Assembly (NCBI GenBank): GCA_023415835.1
Contig: JAEZJK010000096.1
Location: forward strand, 1-6,427
Length of the DNA: 6,427 nucleotides
Source of the DNA: Bacillota bacterium
GTDB lineage: Bacteria > Bacillota > UBA4882 > UBA8346
Direction of reading: 5' to 3'
This document shows, piece by piece, positions 1 through 5,493 of this stretch; within the stretch, counting starts at the first letter, position 1, and every line of letters starts with the position of its first letter. A model generated the notes under the pieces. That model searched no databases, was not told the origin of the DNA, and saw only the letters and a list, made by a program, of their open reading frames with translations. The position numbers and the translations under genes were made by a program.

Positions 1-4
1 AATT

Positions 5-120
5 AGGCGGTTTCATAATTCCTTTTTTCTGGCTTCGCATACAATATATTGATAGACTAAAATAAAACCTACACTATATATTGCATGCGAAGATAAATTT
101 TTGTAATTATGAAACTCGCT
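5..120. repeat. long imperfect inverted repeat (45-base arms)
   Basis: The left arm is 5-49 and the right arm 76-120, with a 26-base centre at 50-75. Bases 33-49 pair with 76-92 at 16 of 17 positions; the one mismatch becomes a G-U pair in a minus-strand RNA. Bases 11-20 pair perfectly with 105-114. Between these two blocks lie exactly 12 unpaired bases on each side (21-32 and 93-104), making a symmetric internal bubble. The outer six bases pair only partly. The element is AT-rich and lies outside the terminator of the esterase operon, so it does not look like that terminator. It could be a small MITE-like element, a structured RNA or a regulatory site for a gene left of the window. No clear target-site duplication is visible. 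Confidence 0.6.
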
Positions 121-158
121 CAAATAAAAAAGCCGGGCATTCGGTTAATTCCCGGCTT
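121..158 (-). terminator. intrinsic terminator of the esterase operon
   Basis: Read on the minus strand, an 8-bp perfect stem (AAGCCGGG at 158-151 with CCCGGCTT at 137-130) encloses a 13-base loop and runs into a T-rich tract at 131-122. It lies about 26 bases past the stop codon of the SGNH esterase gene, the expected place for a Rho-independent terminator. Confidence 0.88.
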
Positions 159-183
159 GGCGCTTTATCGTAAACATCTTTAA

Positions 184-954
184 TTATTTGATATATTTAG
201 CTAACGGCAAATTATTCTCCTTGATTCCTTCAACCACCAAACGAGCGACTTCCATAGCTCCCTCGTACCTTAAATGAGTGTTATCCTTGGAACCGCTTGG
301 GTAATTCGGGCTTTCGCCCGGTTTTAGGTTCAAAAAGAGTAAATTGGACTTTTCGAGGCCAAGATTTTCCATGAGGACCTTGGTCTTTTCAGTCATGTCG
401 ATCAATGGGACCTGTTCCGCCTTGGCCAACTCGATCATGGCTTTCGGATAATCGCCGTGGGAGTTGACTACTTTACCGTTGCCGTCAAAACCAAACCGGT
501 TAATCGGGGTCAAGAGAACGGGAATCGCGCCCTTGTTCCGGGCGCCTTGGATATATTCGGTCAAGTGAGATTTGAAAGTAGTGTTTGGTTCGGTATAACG
601 GGCCGGATCGCCTTTTTTGGAGTCATTATGCCCGAATTGAATCAACAGATAATCATGGGGTTTAATCTGGCTTAAAATCTTATCCAAAGCCCCTTCCCGG
701 ATAAAACTCAGCGAACTCCGGCCGGAGATGGCCTGGTTGGATACGATTACCTGGCCGGTGAAGAACTGGCCGAGGACTTGTCCCCAACCGGTGCGGGGCG
801 CCCTGATTGCTTCGTAATCACAGGCGGTCGAGTCTCCCGCTATATAAACAACAATCTTACCGTCTGCCGCTTGGAGGCTCCCTGACTGTAGTAGCAAAGA
901 ATTCACGCCGATCAATAGCATTACTAACAAAAAGATCTTTATCTGTTTTGGCAA
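184..954 (-). CDS. exported SGNH-fold rhamnogalacturonan acetylesterase (CE12, RhgT/YesT-like)
   Basis: This 256-residue protein most resembles carbohydrate esterase family 12 enzymes such as Bacillus RhgT (YesT), which remove acetyl groups from the rhamnogalacturonan I backbone of pectin. A signal peptide covers residues 1-30 (basic start, hydrophobic core, cleavage near LQAA). SGNH blocks follow in order: block I GDS at 40-42 with nucleophile Ser42; block II SGRSS at 77-81 with the oxyanion glycine Gly78; block III GHND at 108-111 with Asn110; block V DNTH at 224-227 with catalytic Asp224 and His227. All catalytic residues are present and the length is normal for the family. The start codon is TTG, supported by GGGAGGA six bases upstream; the first in-frame ATG would cut into the signal peptide. 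The gene is second in a minus-strand operon with another exported esterase. Fold and catalytic class are very likely; the exact substrate is inferred. Confidence 0.9.
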   Translation of the reverse strand: MPKQIKIFLLVMLLIGVNSLLLQSGSLQAADGKIVVYIAGDSTACDYEAIRAPRTGWGQVLGQFFTGQVIVSNQAISGRSSLSFIREGALDKILSQIKPHDYLLIQFGHNDSKKGDPARYTEPNTTFKSHLTEYIQGARNKGAIPVLLTPINRFGFDGNGKVVNSHGDYPKAMIELAKAEQVPLIDMTEKTKVLMENLGLEKSNLLFLNLKPGESPNYPSGSKDNTHLRYEGAMEVARLVVEGIKENNLPLAKYIK

Positions 955-960
955 GCTACT

Positions 961-967
961 TCCTCCC
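961..967 (-). promoter_or_regulatory. ribosome binding site fixing the TTG start of the SGNH esterase
   Basis: On the minus strand GGGAGGA sits six bases before a TTG codon at 954-952. The complete signal peptide starts there, so TTG is taken as the true start. The site lies in the 23-base gap after the upstream esterase stop codon, consistent with co-translation from one message. Confidence 0.8.
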
Positions 968-977
968 TATATTCGCT

Positions 978-1976
978 TCATTTAATAATGCCAATCGCTT
1001 TCAGCCATTCACCGCAGAGCGACGGCCACTGTTCACAAGTTTTACCGACGGTGAACCGGATCGAATAGCCATGGCCGCCATCTTTAAAGAGATGCAGTTC
1101 CGCCGGGACTTTTGCTTTTTTCAACCCCAAATAGAAGTTGATCGAATTTTCTACTGGGACAGAGGTATCCTCGGTAGCGTGCATAATAAATACCGGAGGC
1201 GTATCCTTGGTGATCAATAATTCATTGGAATAAGCGTCAATCTGTTCTTTAGAGGGTTGCATCCCCAATAATTGGTTACGGGATCCCGGATGTAGGTTAC
1301 CGTCCTGCATAGTAATGACCGGATATCCGAGAATTAAAAAGTCGGGCCGGGCGTTCACTTGGTCAACTTCGTCCAGGGGTTTATATACTGACTGATTATA
1401 TTTCACCGCCAGGCCGGAAGCGATATGCCCTCCGGCGGAGAAGCCCATCATGCCGATCCGGTTCGGATCCAGTCCCCAGACGGCGGCATTTTTACGGATT
1501 AATCTGATTGCCCGCTGCGCATCCTGGAGCGGCACATCGGCCCCTTGTTTGTGGCCGTCTCCCGGTAACCGGTAGCGTAACACAAAGAAGGTTACTCCCA
1601 ACGGTTTGAGCCAGGGAGCGAGTTCGTCGGCTTCTTTATCCAGGACTACCCTTTGGTACGATCCGCCCGGCGCGATTAGGATCGCTGCCCCATTTGGTTT
1701 TTCAGGCAGATAAACAGTGAGTGTGGGATTAAGTATTTTAGCGGCGTATCTGTCTTTAAGCTTTGCCGGTTCCTTGCTCCGCTCGACTACTTCTTCTTGC
1801 AAGGTTAGTCCTTCCGAACCCGGCGCGACCCCCGGCCAAATTTTAATTAATTGCCCGTCCTTCAGCGGCCCGGTCTTCTCAGTAGCAGCGAAAATCGGTG
1901 TCACCGCTCCGATTACCAAAAGCAGTGATAACAATAACAATACGTACATCTTGAAATCTCCCATTTTCAGTTTCAT
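978..1976 (-). CDS. exported alpha/beta-hydrolase esterase (Aes/BD-FAE-like)
   Basis: This 332-residue serine hydrolase belongs to the Aes/BD-FAE type often linked to plant polysaccharide loci, where such proteins are acetyl or feruloyl esterases. Residues 1-30 form a signal peptide (Lys-rich start, LLLLSLLLVIG core, probable cleavage after PIFA). The domain shows the oxyanion segment APGGSY at 102-107 (in place of HGGG), the nucleophile elbow GFSAGG at 178-183 with Ser180, catalytic Asp270 in HATEDTSVP, and His302 in GGHGYS. Two cysteines (314, 321) near the C-terminus could form a disulfide outside the cell. The ATG is preceded by AAAGGAGGG at good spacing, so the later Met5 and Met10 are less likely starts. 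It is the first gene of the operon, directly behind a strong promoter, with the CE12-like esterase next. The pairing suggests stepwise deacetylation of pectin or xylan, but the substrate cannot be read from the sequence. Confidence 0.88.
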   Translation of the reverse strand: MKLKMGDFKMYVLLLLSLLLVIGAVTPIFAATEKTGPLKDGQLIKIWPGVAPGSEGLTLQEEVVERSKEPAKLKDRYAAKILNPTLTVYLPEKPNGAAILIAPGGSYQRVVLDKEADELAPWLKPLGVTFFVLRYRLPGDGHKQGADVPLQDAQRAIRLIRKNAAVWGLDPNRIGMMGFSAGGHIASGLAVKYNQSVYKPLDEVDQVNARPDFLILGYPVITMQDGNLHPGSRNQLLGMQPSKEQIDAYSNELLITKDTPPVFIMHATEDTSVPVENSINFYLGLKKAKVPAELHLFKDGGHGYSIRFTVGKTCEQWPSLCGEWLKAIGIIK

Positions 1977-2006
1977 TAATTCCCTCCTTTAATGAACACT
2001 GTAAAA

Positions 2007-2036
2007 ATGATAATCCCTAATCAGATAACTTGTCAA
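2007..2036 (-). promoter_or_regulatory. sigma-A-type promoter of the esterase operon
   Basis: On the minus strand a perfect TTGACA (2036-2031) is followed after 18 bases by TATCAT (2012-2007), one base from consensus. Transcription would start near 2000, about 24 bases before the ATG at 1976. The -35 box overlaps that of the opposite promoter. Confidence 0.72.
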
Positions 2037-2058
2037 TCGGCGACTGTAAGTTTAAAAT
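2030..2058 (+). promoter_or_regulatory. sigma-A-type promoter of the coiled-coil/glutamate synthase-like operon
   Basis: TTGTCA (2030-2035) and TAAAAT (2053-2058) are separated by 17 bases, with five of six consensus matches in each box. The predicted start near 2065 leaves a leader of about 77 bases before the ATG at 2142. The -35 box shares five bases with the divergent esterase -35 box. Confidence 0.62.
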
Positions 2059-2141
2059 AAACCCTTACCTTTCCTGTTTGTTCCAGAATATTAGCAATAG
2101 CCCTTGGCAAACTAAAAAAAACACAAGAAGGATGATTAACC

Positions 2142-2405
2142 ATGGGTCTTCAGGATATTAAGAATTCTTTGGATTATCTCCATTCGGAAATCAACCGTAT
2201 TGAAACGATGGCCGGAACACTTTCAACTACTGAACAGGAACACTTTAAAAGGCTATCCAATTTCGACGATGGCGAAATAATGGATGTTGCTAGCGAAGAG
2301 CAAAGCGCCGCAAGGCAATTAGGAACAATCAAGCAAATGTGCTTAGCCATGACCCAGAAAATAGATGGCATCAAGCAAGACATCGACCGGGAGTATCGCT
2401 CATGA
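2142..2405 (+). CDS. small helical (probably coiled-coil) protein of unknown function
   Basis: This 87-residue protein is not one I recognise. It is highly charged and polar, has no signal peptide or membrane segment, and looks almost entirely alpha-helical. Residues 1-30 and about 50-85 have heptad-like spacing of Leu, Ile and Met (LDYLHSEINRIETM; LGTIKQMCLAMTQKIDGI), with a short acidic linker around FDDGE at 41-45. A helical hairpin or oligomeric coiled coil is a reasonable guess. The ATG has AAGAAGGA upstream with about nine bases spacing. The stop codon overlaps the start of the next gene in an ATGA motif (2402-2405), which normally signals translational coupling. That makes this a likely partner or accessory subunit of the FMN oxidoreductase. 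A resemblance to small Bacillota DUF1657-type proteins was considered but cannot be confirmed. Confidence 0.78.
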   Translation: MGLQDIKNSLDYLHSEINRIETMAGTLSTTEQEHFKRLSNFDDGEIMDVASEEQSAARQLGTIKQMCLAMTQKIDGIKQDIDREYRS

Positions 2406-3823
2406 TTAAATTCCTCGAAAATTGGATCAGGGCGATTGCTCATGAAACAATGGAAAAAGGCTTAACCAGAGTAATCAAAGACCAATATATCGAGAACCTC
2501 TTTGAATTAGTACCGGCTGTCAAAAAAGTAAACCCCATCAACCTGGTTGAACTGGCCATGCGCGCCGCACAGGGTGCCCCTGTTCCCAGGCCTTTAGGAA
2601 GCCATATCCACTTTTCTCCTTGGGAAGAAATCCTCTTTAACCCGGTACACCTTTACCGATTCCCAACTCCGGAAAATGTCGGGATCGGGACTTCAGTCAC
2701 CATCGGCCGGCGGGCCAGGAAGCCTCTGACAATATCCATTCCGGTGATGATTGCCGCAATGTCGTTTGGCGGAGCATTAAGTAAAAGCGCCAAAATTGCC
2801 CTGGCTAAGGCGGCAACGATGGCTGGAACAGCCACCAATTCCGGAGAAGCTGGCCTTCTCAAGGAGGAACGGGAAACGGCCCAACTTTTTATCGGCCAGT
2901 ATAACCGGGGCGGCTGGTTAAACTCGCCTGACAAATATAAACTGCTTGATGCGATTGAAATCCAATTGGGACAAGGAGCACAAGGGTCAACCTATCAAAG
3001 GACCACCGCCAAAAACATCGGCCCGGATTATCAGGAAGTTTTCGGGCTTAAGGATGGGGAAGACGCTGTCATTCATTCCCGCCTTCCTGGAGTAAATACT
3101 AAAGACGAATTCATTGAACTGGTCCGCAAGTTACGGCATGAAACCGGGGTTCCCGTCGGCCTAAAAATCGCCGCCTCTCACCACCTGGAAAAAGAATTGA
3201 GGATTGCCCTGGAGGCCGAGGTAGACTTCGTAACGTTAGATGGGGCCGAAGGAGGAACTCACGGCGGCTCGCCAACCCTCCAGGACGACGTCGGTTTACC
3301 AACCCTTTTCGCTATAACTAGAGCGGTTGATTTTCTTAATAAAACTCAACCTGCCCGCGATATCAATTTAATCGCCACCGGTGGTTTGGTAACCCCCGGC
3401 CAAATGCTGAAAGCGCTGGCCTTAGGAGCGGACGCCGTCTATATCGGCACTGCGGCGGTTATGGCCCTGGTTAGTGAACAAATGGTGGAGTCCGTTCCAT
3501 TTGAGCCGCCCACTTCTTTAGTTGTCTATACCGGTAAAATGACGGATTCCCTGGATATCGATAAAGGCGCCCAAAGCCTGTTTCGATATCTGAACGCTGC
3601 GGTCCAAGAAATGGAACAAGTAGCGGTATCGCTCGGGAAAACCGCTTTAGCGGATATCTCCAAAGCCGATCTCTGCACTTTAGATCCTTTCCTTTCCAAA
3701 GCCACCGGAATCGAATTAGGCTATATCGCCCCGGAAAATCAACAACAGTTTTTCGGGGAAGTAAGCAACTTCCTTTTAAAAGAGGCAGAAGCTAATCGGA
3801 TTTTAGAGCCGGGTTTAAATTAG
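2402..3823 (+). CDS. FMN-binding glutamate synthase-like oxidoreductase lacking the Fe-S cysteines
   Basis: This 473-residue protein matches the FMN-binding (beta/alpha)8 central domain of the glutamate synthase large subunit, found as a stand-alone protein in many Bacillota (compare YerD). Visible landmarks are MSFGGALSKSA (120-130), TNSGEAG (145-151), LGQGAQGS (189-196), GLKIAAS (253-259), the glycine-rich DGAEGGTHGGSP (280-291), and the FMN phosphate-binding segment ATGGLVTPGQ to ALGADAVYIGTAA (325-352). It has no N-terminal glutamine amidotransferase domain. The cysteines that hold the [3Fe-4S] cluster in classical GltB are absent; the whole protein has one cysteine, Cys425. Ordinary ammonia-channelling glutamate synthase activity is therefore doubtful; an FMN-dependent oxidoreductase of unknown substrate is the safer call. 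Translation could open at a GTG at 2339, but ATG 2402 is chosen because GGGAG lies eight bases upstream and it forms the ATGA overlap with the preceding gene. A small membrane protein gene follows 35 bases later. Confidence 0.86.
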   Translation: MIKFLENWIRAIAHETMEKGLTRVIKDQYIENLFELVPAVKKVNPINLVELAMRAAQGAPVPRPLGSHIHFSPWEEILFNPVHLYRFPTPENVGIGTSVTIGRRARKPLTISIPVMIAAMSFGGALSKSAKIALAKAATMAGTATNSGEAGLLKEERETAQLFIGQYNRGGWLNSPDKYKLLDAIEIQLGQGAQGSTYQRTTAKNIGPDYQEVFGLKDGEDAVIHSRLPGVNTKDEFIELVRKLRHETGVPVGLKIAASHHLEKELRIALEAEVDFVTLDGAEGGTHGGSPTLQDDVGLPTLFAITRAVDFLNKTQPARDINLIATGGLVTPGQMLKALALGADAVYIGTAAVMALVSEQMVESVPFEPPTSLVVYTGKMTDSLDIDKGAQSLFRYLNAAVQEMEQVAVSLGKTALADISKADLCTLDPFLSKATGIELGYIAPENQQQFFGEVSNFLLKEAEANRILEPGLN

Positions 3824-3844
3824 GGGAAGATATTTTTTTGTGTT

Positions 3845-3850
3845 AAGGAG
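3845..3850 (+). promoter_or_regulatory. ribosome binding site of the small membrane protein gene
   Basis: AAGGAG lies eight bases before ATG 3859 and only five before an in-frame TTG at 3856. The spacing favours ATG, shortening the protein by one residue. No terminator hairpin is visible between the previous stop codon and this site, only a T run, so the genes are probably co-transcribed. Confidence 0.7.
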
Positions 3851-3858
3851 ACCGCTTG

Positions 3859-4305
3859 ATGGATCGCTTCTTTAAAGGGTTGCTCTCCGGTATGGCCGGG
3901 GGCCTGGTTATGGATCTATGGGGCTTTTTAGTAAAGGATCTGCTCCGGATCGCCACCCGAAACTATGTGGATTGGGCTTCAGTCACCATTTATGGATATC
4001 TGCCTACTAATTTTTCTGAATCCTTATTTGCCTTTGGCACGCATCTTTTATGGACCGGTTTCCTGGGAATCGCCTTGGCCTATCTTCTGCCCAGGTTATC
4101 ATCTCAGGGCTACCGAATCAAAGGCGCTTTTTTTGGGTTTATAATCGGTTTTTTTATTTATGGAATTGCCATCCTGTTCCGAATGCCGTTTTTTACGAAA
4201 ATCCCTTTTCCCACATCCGTCAGTAATGCCATCGGCGGTTTGCTCTGGGGAGTCATAACTGCGCATCTGCTCGGGTGGTTGGAGCGGAAAGAAAAAATTC
4301 AATAA
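3859..4305 (+). CDS. small integral membrane protein, four predicted helices, unknown function
   Basis: This is a 148-residue hydrophobic protein with four likely membrane segments at about 6-26, 55-78, 88-108 and 120-140. Short charged loops separate them and the tail is basic (ERKEKIQ). The first helix is glycine-rich (GLLSGMAGGL), and the first loop holds an aromatic stretch (NYVDWASVTIYGYLP, 35-49). A conserved-looking FRMPFFTKIPFPTS segment (107-120) lies between helices 3 and 4. The general look recalls small uncharacterised membrane proteins of spore-forming Bacillota (YqhR-like), but this is an impression only. No transporter, enzyme or binding motif is visible. It is the last gene of the operon with the FMN oxidoreductase and could anchor that protein or its partner at the membrane. 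It ends about 40 bases before a perfect hairpin. Confidence 0.75.
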   Translation: MDRFFKGLLSGMAGGLVMDLWGFLVKDLLRIATRNYVDWASVTIYGYLPTNFSESLFAFGTHLLWTGFLGIALAYLLPRLSSQGYRIKGAFFGFIIGFFIYGIAILFRMPFFTKIPFPTSVSNAIGGLLWGVITAHLLGWLERKEKIQ

Positions 4306-4341
4306 GAGCATTTTATAATTCTTCTCAAAGTAATACCCATT

Positions 4342-4377
4342 AGAAAAGCTAAGGTAGTCTTTTCCCTTAGCTTTCTT
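4342..4377. terminator. bidirectional intrinsic terminator between convergent operons
   Basis: A perfect 10-bp stem (AAAGCTAAGG at 4345-4354 with CCTTAGCTTT at 4365-4374) encloses a 10-base loop. T-rich sequence follows on the plus strand (CTTTCGATTT), and TTTTCT follows on the minus strand. It lies between the stop codons of the membrane protein (4305) and the cupin (4411), so it probably ends both transcripts. The loop is complementary to the end of the cupin gene. Confidence 0.8.
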
Positions 4378-4410
4378 TCGATTTATCGGGATACATCCAT
4401 TTATTTGGTT

Positions 4411-4752
4411 TTACAGCGAAAAGACTACCACCAGGAACATCTTAAACCTTTCCTTCGCCAGGAGCGCATGGGGAATTCCGGACGGCATCACGATGGTTTC
4501 GCCTTTTTTAAGTTGAAATGCCTCCGCGCCGATGGTGATCTCAGCTTCCCCATCCAAGATATAGACCAAAGCGTCTCCTGAGGATGAATGGGAACTGATC
4601 TCCTCGCCTTTATCAAAGGCGAAGAGGGTGAGACTTAACGGTTTCCCTTGCGCCAGGGTGCGGCTGACCACTTGCCCGCTTTGGTAGTCCACCAGCGACT
4701 CAAATGATAACACTGTTTTAAAATCAATATTTTTTAGAAAATGCTGATCCAT
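4411..4752 (-). CDS. small single-domain cupin protein
   Basis: This 113-residue protein is a single cupin beta-barrel of the compact cytoplasmic type common in anaerobic Bacillota. Cupin motif 1 begins at Gly49 (GEEISSHSSSGDALVYILDG) and motif 2 is GETIVMPSGIPH (84-95). Motif 2 fits the consensus G-x5-PxG-x2-H exactly, with metal ligand His95. Motif 1 is altered: His55 is kept, but the second His and the Glu of H-x-H-x3-E are Ser57 and Ala61. Metal binding may be weak, unusual or lost. ATG is preceded by AAAGGAGG about ten bases upstream. It is the second gene after the hemerythrin-like gene, 50 bases away on the same strand, and probably shares its promoter. A role in redox, nitrosative or iron-related stress is inferred from the neighbours; the ligand is unknown. 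Confidence 0.85.
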   Translation of the reverse strand: MDQHFLKNIDFKTVLSFESLVDYQSGQVVSRTLAQGKPLSLTLFAFDKGEEISSHSSSGDALVYILDGEAEITIGAEAFQLKKGETIVMPSGIPHALLAKERFKMFLVVVFSL

Positions 4753-4782
4753 GGTTTAATCTCCTCCTTTTGTTTCTGTGGG

Positions 4783-4801
4783 TTACATAAACTATCCTCC
4801 T
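4783..4801 (-). promoter_or_regulatory. possible start-stop element (Shine-Dalgarno, ATG, TAA) before the cupin gene
   Basis: On the minus strand a perfect AGGAGG (4801-4796), one base after the hemerythrin stop codon, is followed after seven bases by ATG (4788-4786) and immediately by TAA (4785-4783). This would be a one-codon reading frame. The true cupin ribosome binding site and ATG lie about 15-35 bases further on. It may be a translation-tuning element, a decayed gene start or chance. Confidence 0.35.
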
Positions 4802-4802
4802 G

Positions 4803-5342
4803 TCATGAGTAGATAGCTTCCATTTCTTCAAGCAAACGGTGGAATTGTTCATGCCGGCCCGCGCCGATCCGTTCGGTTTCAATAACCTCAAATTCAGCTA
4901 GCAACTCTTCTTGTTCCTGCCGGGTCAATATCCGTTCCGCCATCATGAACAGGATATTATTCTCCTTGTCGATATGGTTTCGGAGTAATTGAGTGTATGC
5001 ATGGGCGTTTTCCCGAATCGCCGCTAAAGCCCCGGAATTCCCGTCTTGATATTGTCCCAACCCATCATTCATTCCCTTAATAAAACCCCGGCCCTGCTGA
5101 TGTTCCGACAGCATTACCCCAATCGGGCCATTGTCCCGCGAAACTCCCTTCGCTTCCAACGCCGGGAAGAGCAAATCTTCTTCCTTCCCGTGATGGCATC
5201 GATCCGCGAAAATTTTTAAAAATTCCAACGCCTGTTCGAACCGGTCTACAGCTAATTGTGGTTCTGCCACCATCCTATCTATCATCTCCAACATGGTTAA
5301 GATTCCCTCATGTTCGTCCCGCAGTTGTTTGGTCGCCACCAT
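4803..5342 (-). CDS. hemerythrin-like (HHE domain) di-iron protein
   Basis: This 179-residue protein carries a hemerythrin HHE domain, a four-helix bundle that holds a non-haem di-iron centre and binds oxygen, nitric oxide or stores or repairs iron. Likely ligands are His11 in RDEHEG; His51 and Glu55 in HHGKEE; His81 in SEHQQGR; His123 and Glu127 in NHIDKENN. The paired H-x3-E motifs and their spacing match the family. After about residue 140 there is a charged helical tail (LTRQEQEELLAEFEVIE) found in similar stand-alone bacterial proteins. There is no signal peptide, so it is cytoplasmic. ATG has AAAGGAG 11 bases upstream, slightly far but convincing. It leads an operon with the cupin gene and is divergent from a Crp/Fnr regulator. 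A palindrome at the activator position of its promoter suggests direct control by that regulator. Oxygen or nitric oxide protection is the likeliest role. Confidence 0.9.
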   Translation of the reverse strand: MVATKQLRDEHEGILTMLEMIDRMVAEPQLAVDRFEQALEFLKIFADRCHHGKEEDLLFPALEAKGVSRDNGPIGVMLSEHQQGRGFIKGMNDGLGQYQDGNSGALAAIRENAHAYTQLLRNHIDKENNILFMMAERILTRQEQEELLAEFEVIETERIGAGRHEQFHRLLEEMEAIYS

Positions 5343-5395
5343 TACTATTCACGCTCCTTTAAATAAGTATAAATAGATTTTTGCCTTGCCTCATG

Positions 5396-5424
5396 TTGTC
5401 TGGTTGTCTTTATTATAGTAAAAT
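5396..5424 (+). promoter_or_regulatory. promoter of the Crp/Fnr-family regulator gene
   Basis: TTGTCT (5396-5401) and TAAAAT (5419-5424) are 17 bases apart. The predicted start is near 5431, giving a leader of about 63 bases before GTG 5494. The 18-bp palindrome lies in this leader at about +8 to +25, a position suited to repression. Confidence 0.58.
5412..5417 (-). promoter_or_regulatory. -10 box of the hemerythrin-cupin operon
   Basis: A perfect TATAAT is present on the minus strand, but 16-18 bases upstream there is only CGATTT, CCGATT or ACCGAT, none a good -35 box. If TATAAT is at -12 to -7, transcription starts at 5405, leaving a leader of about 62 bases. A consensus -10 without a -35 is typical of an activator-dependent promoter. 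Confidence 0.6.
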
Positions 5425-5437
5425 GGAGCTGATAAAT

Positions 5438-5455
5438 CGGTAACGTACGTTACCG
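5438..5455. promoter_or_regulatory. 18-bp perfect palindromic operator, probable Crp/Fnr-family site
   Basis: The sequence CGGTAACGTACGTTACCG is a perfect palindrome. It can be read as GTAAC-N4-GTTAC, the same 5-4-5 layout as an FNR site, though the half-site is not TTGAT. It lies between the divergent hemerythrin and Crp/Fnr-like genes. Its centre (5446.5) is at -41.5 relative to the start predicted from the hemerythrin TATAAT box, the class II activator position, and about +16.5 for the regulator promoter. The binding protein is inferred to be the adjacent regulator. Confidence 0.7.
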
Positions 5456-5493
5456 GAAGGCAAAATTTTTCTAAAACGAGTTAGGAGAGTTCC

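Noticed and set aside
807..1220. 137-codon open frame on the plus strand across the esterase junction
   Set aside because: It lies opposite two genes with complete catalytic motifs and signal peptides, spans their junction, and its translation has no domain-like pattern.
2008..2023. Imperfect dyad TGATAATCCCTAATCA within the esterase promoter as an operator
   Set aside because: Only short outer arms match and the centre is asymmetric; AT-rich promoter sequence gives such dyads easily.
2339..2401. Upstream GTG extension of the FMN oxidoreductase by 21 residues
   Set aside because: The extra residues lie inside the preceding gene and have no family resemblance. ATG 2402 has GGGAG at good spacing and an ATGA overlap.
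3111..3302. Arg/Pro-rich minus-strand open frame inside the oxidoreductase gene
   Set aside because: Its composition is that of an antisense frame, it has no ribosome site, and the plus-strand frame carries clear FMN-domain motifs.
3856..3858. TTG start for the small membrane protein
   Set aside because: It is only five bases from AAGGAG, while ATG 3859 is eight bases away; the change is one residue.
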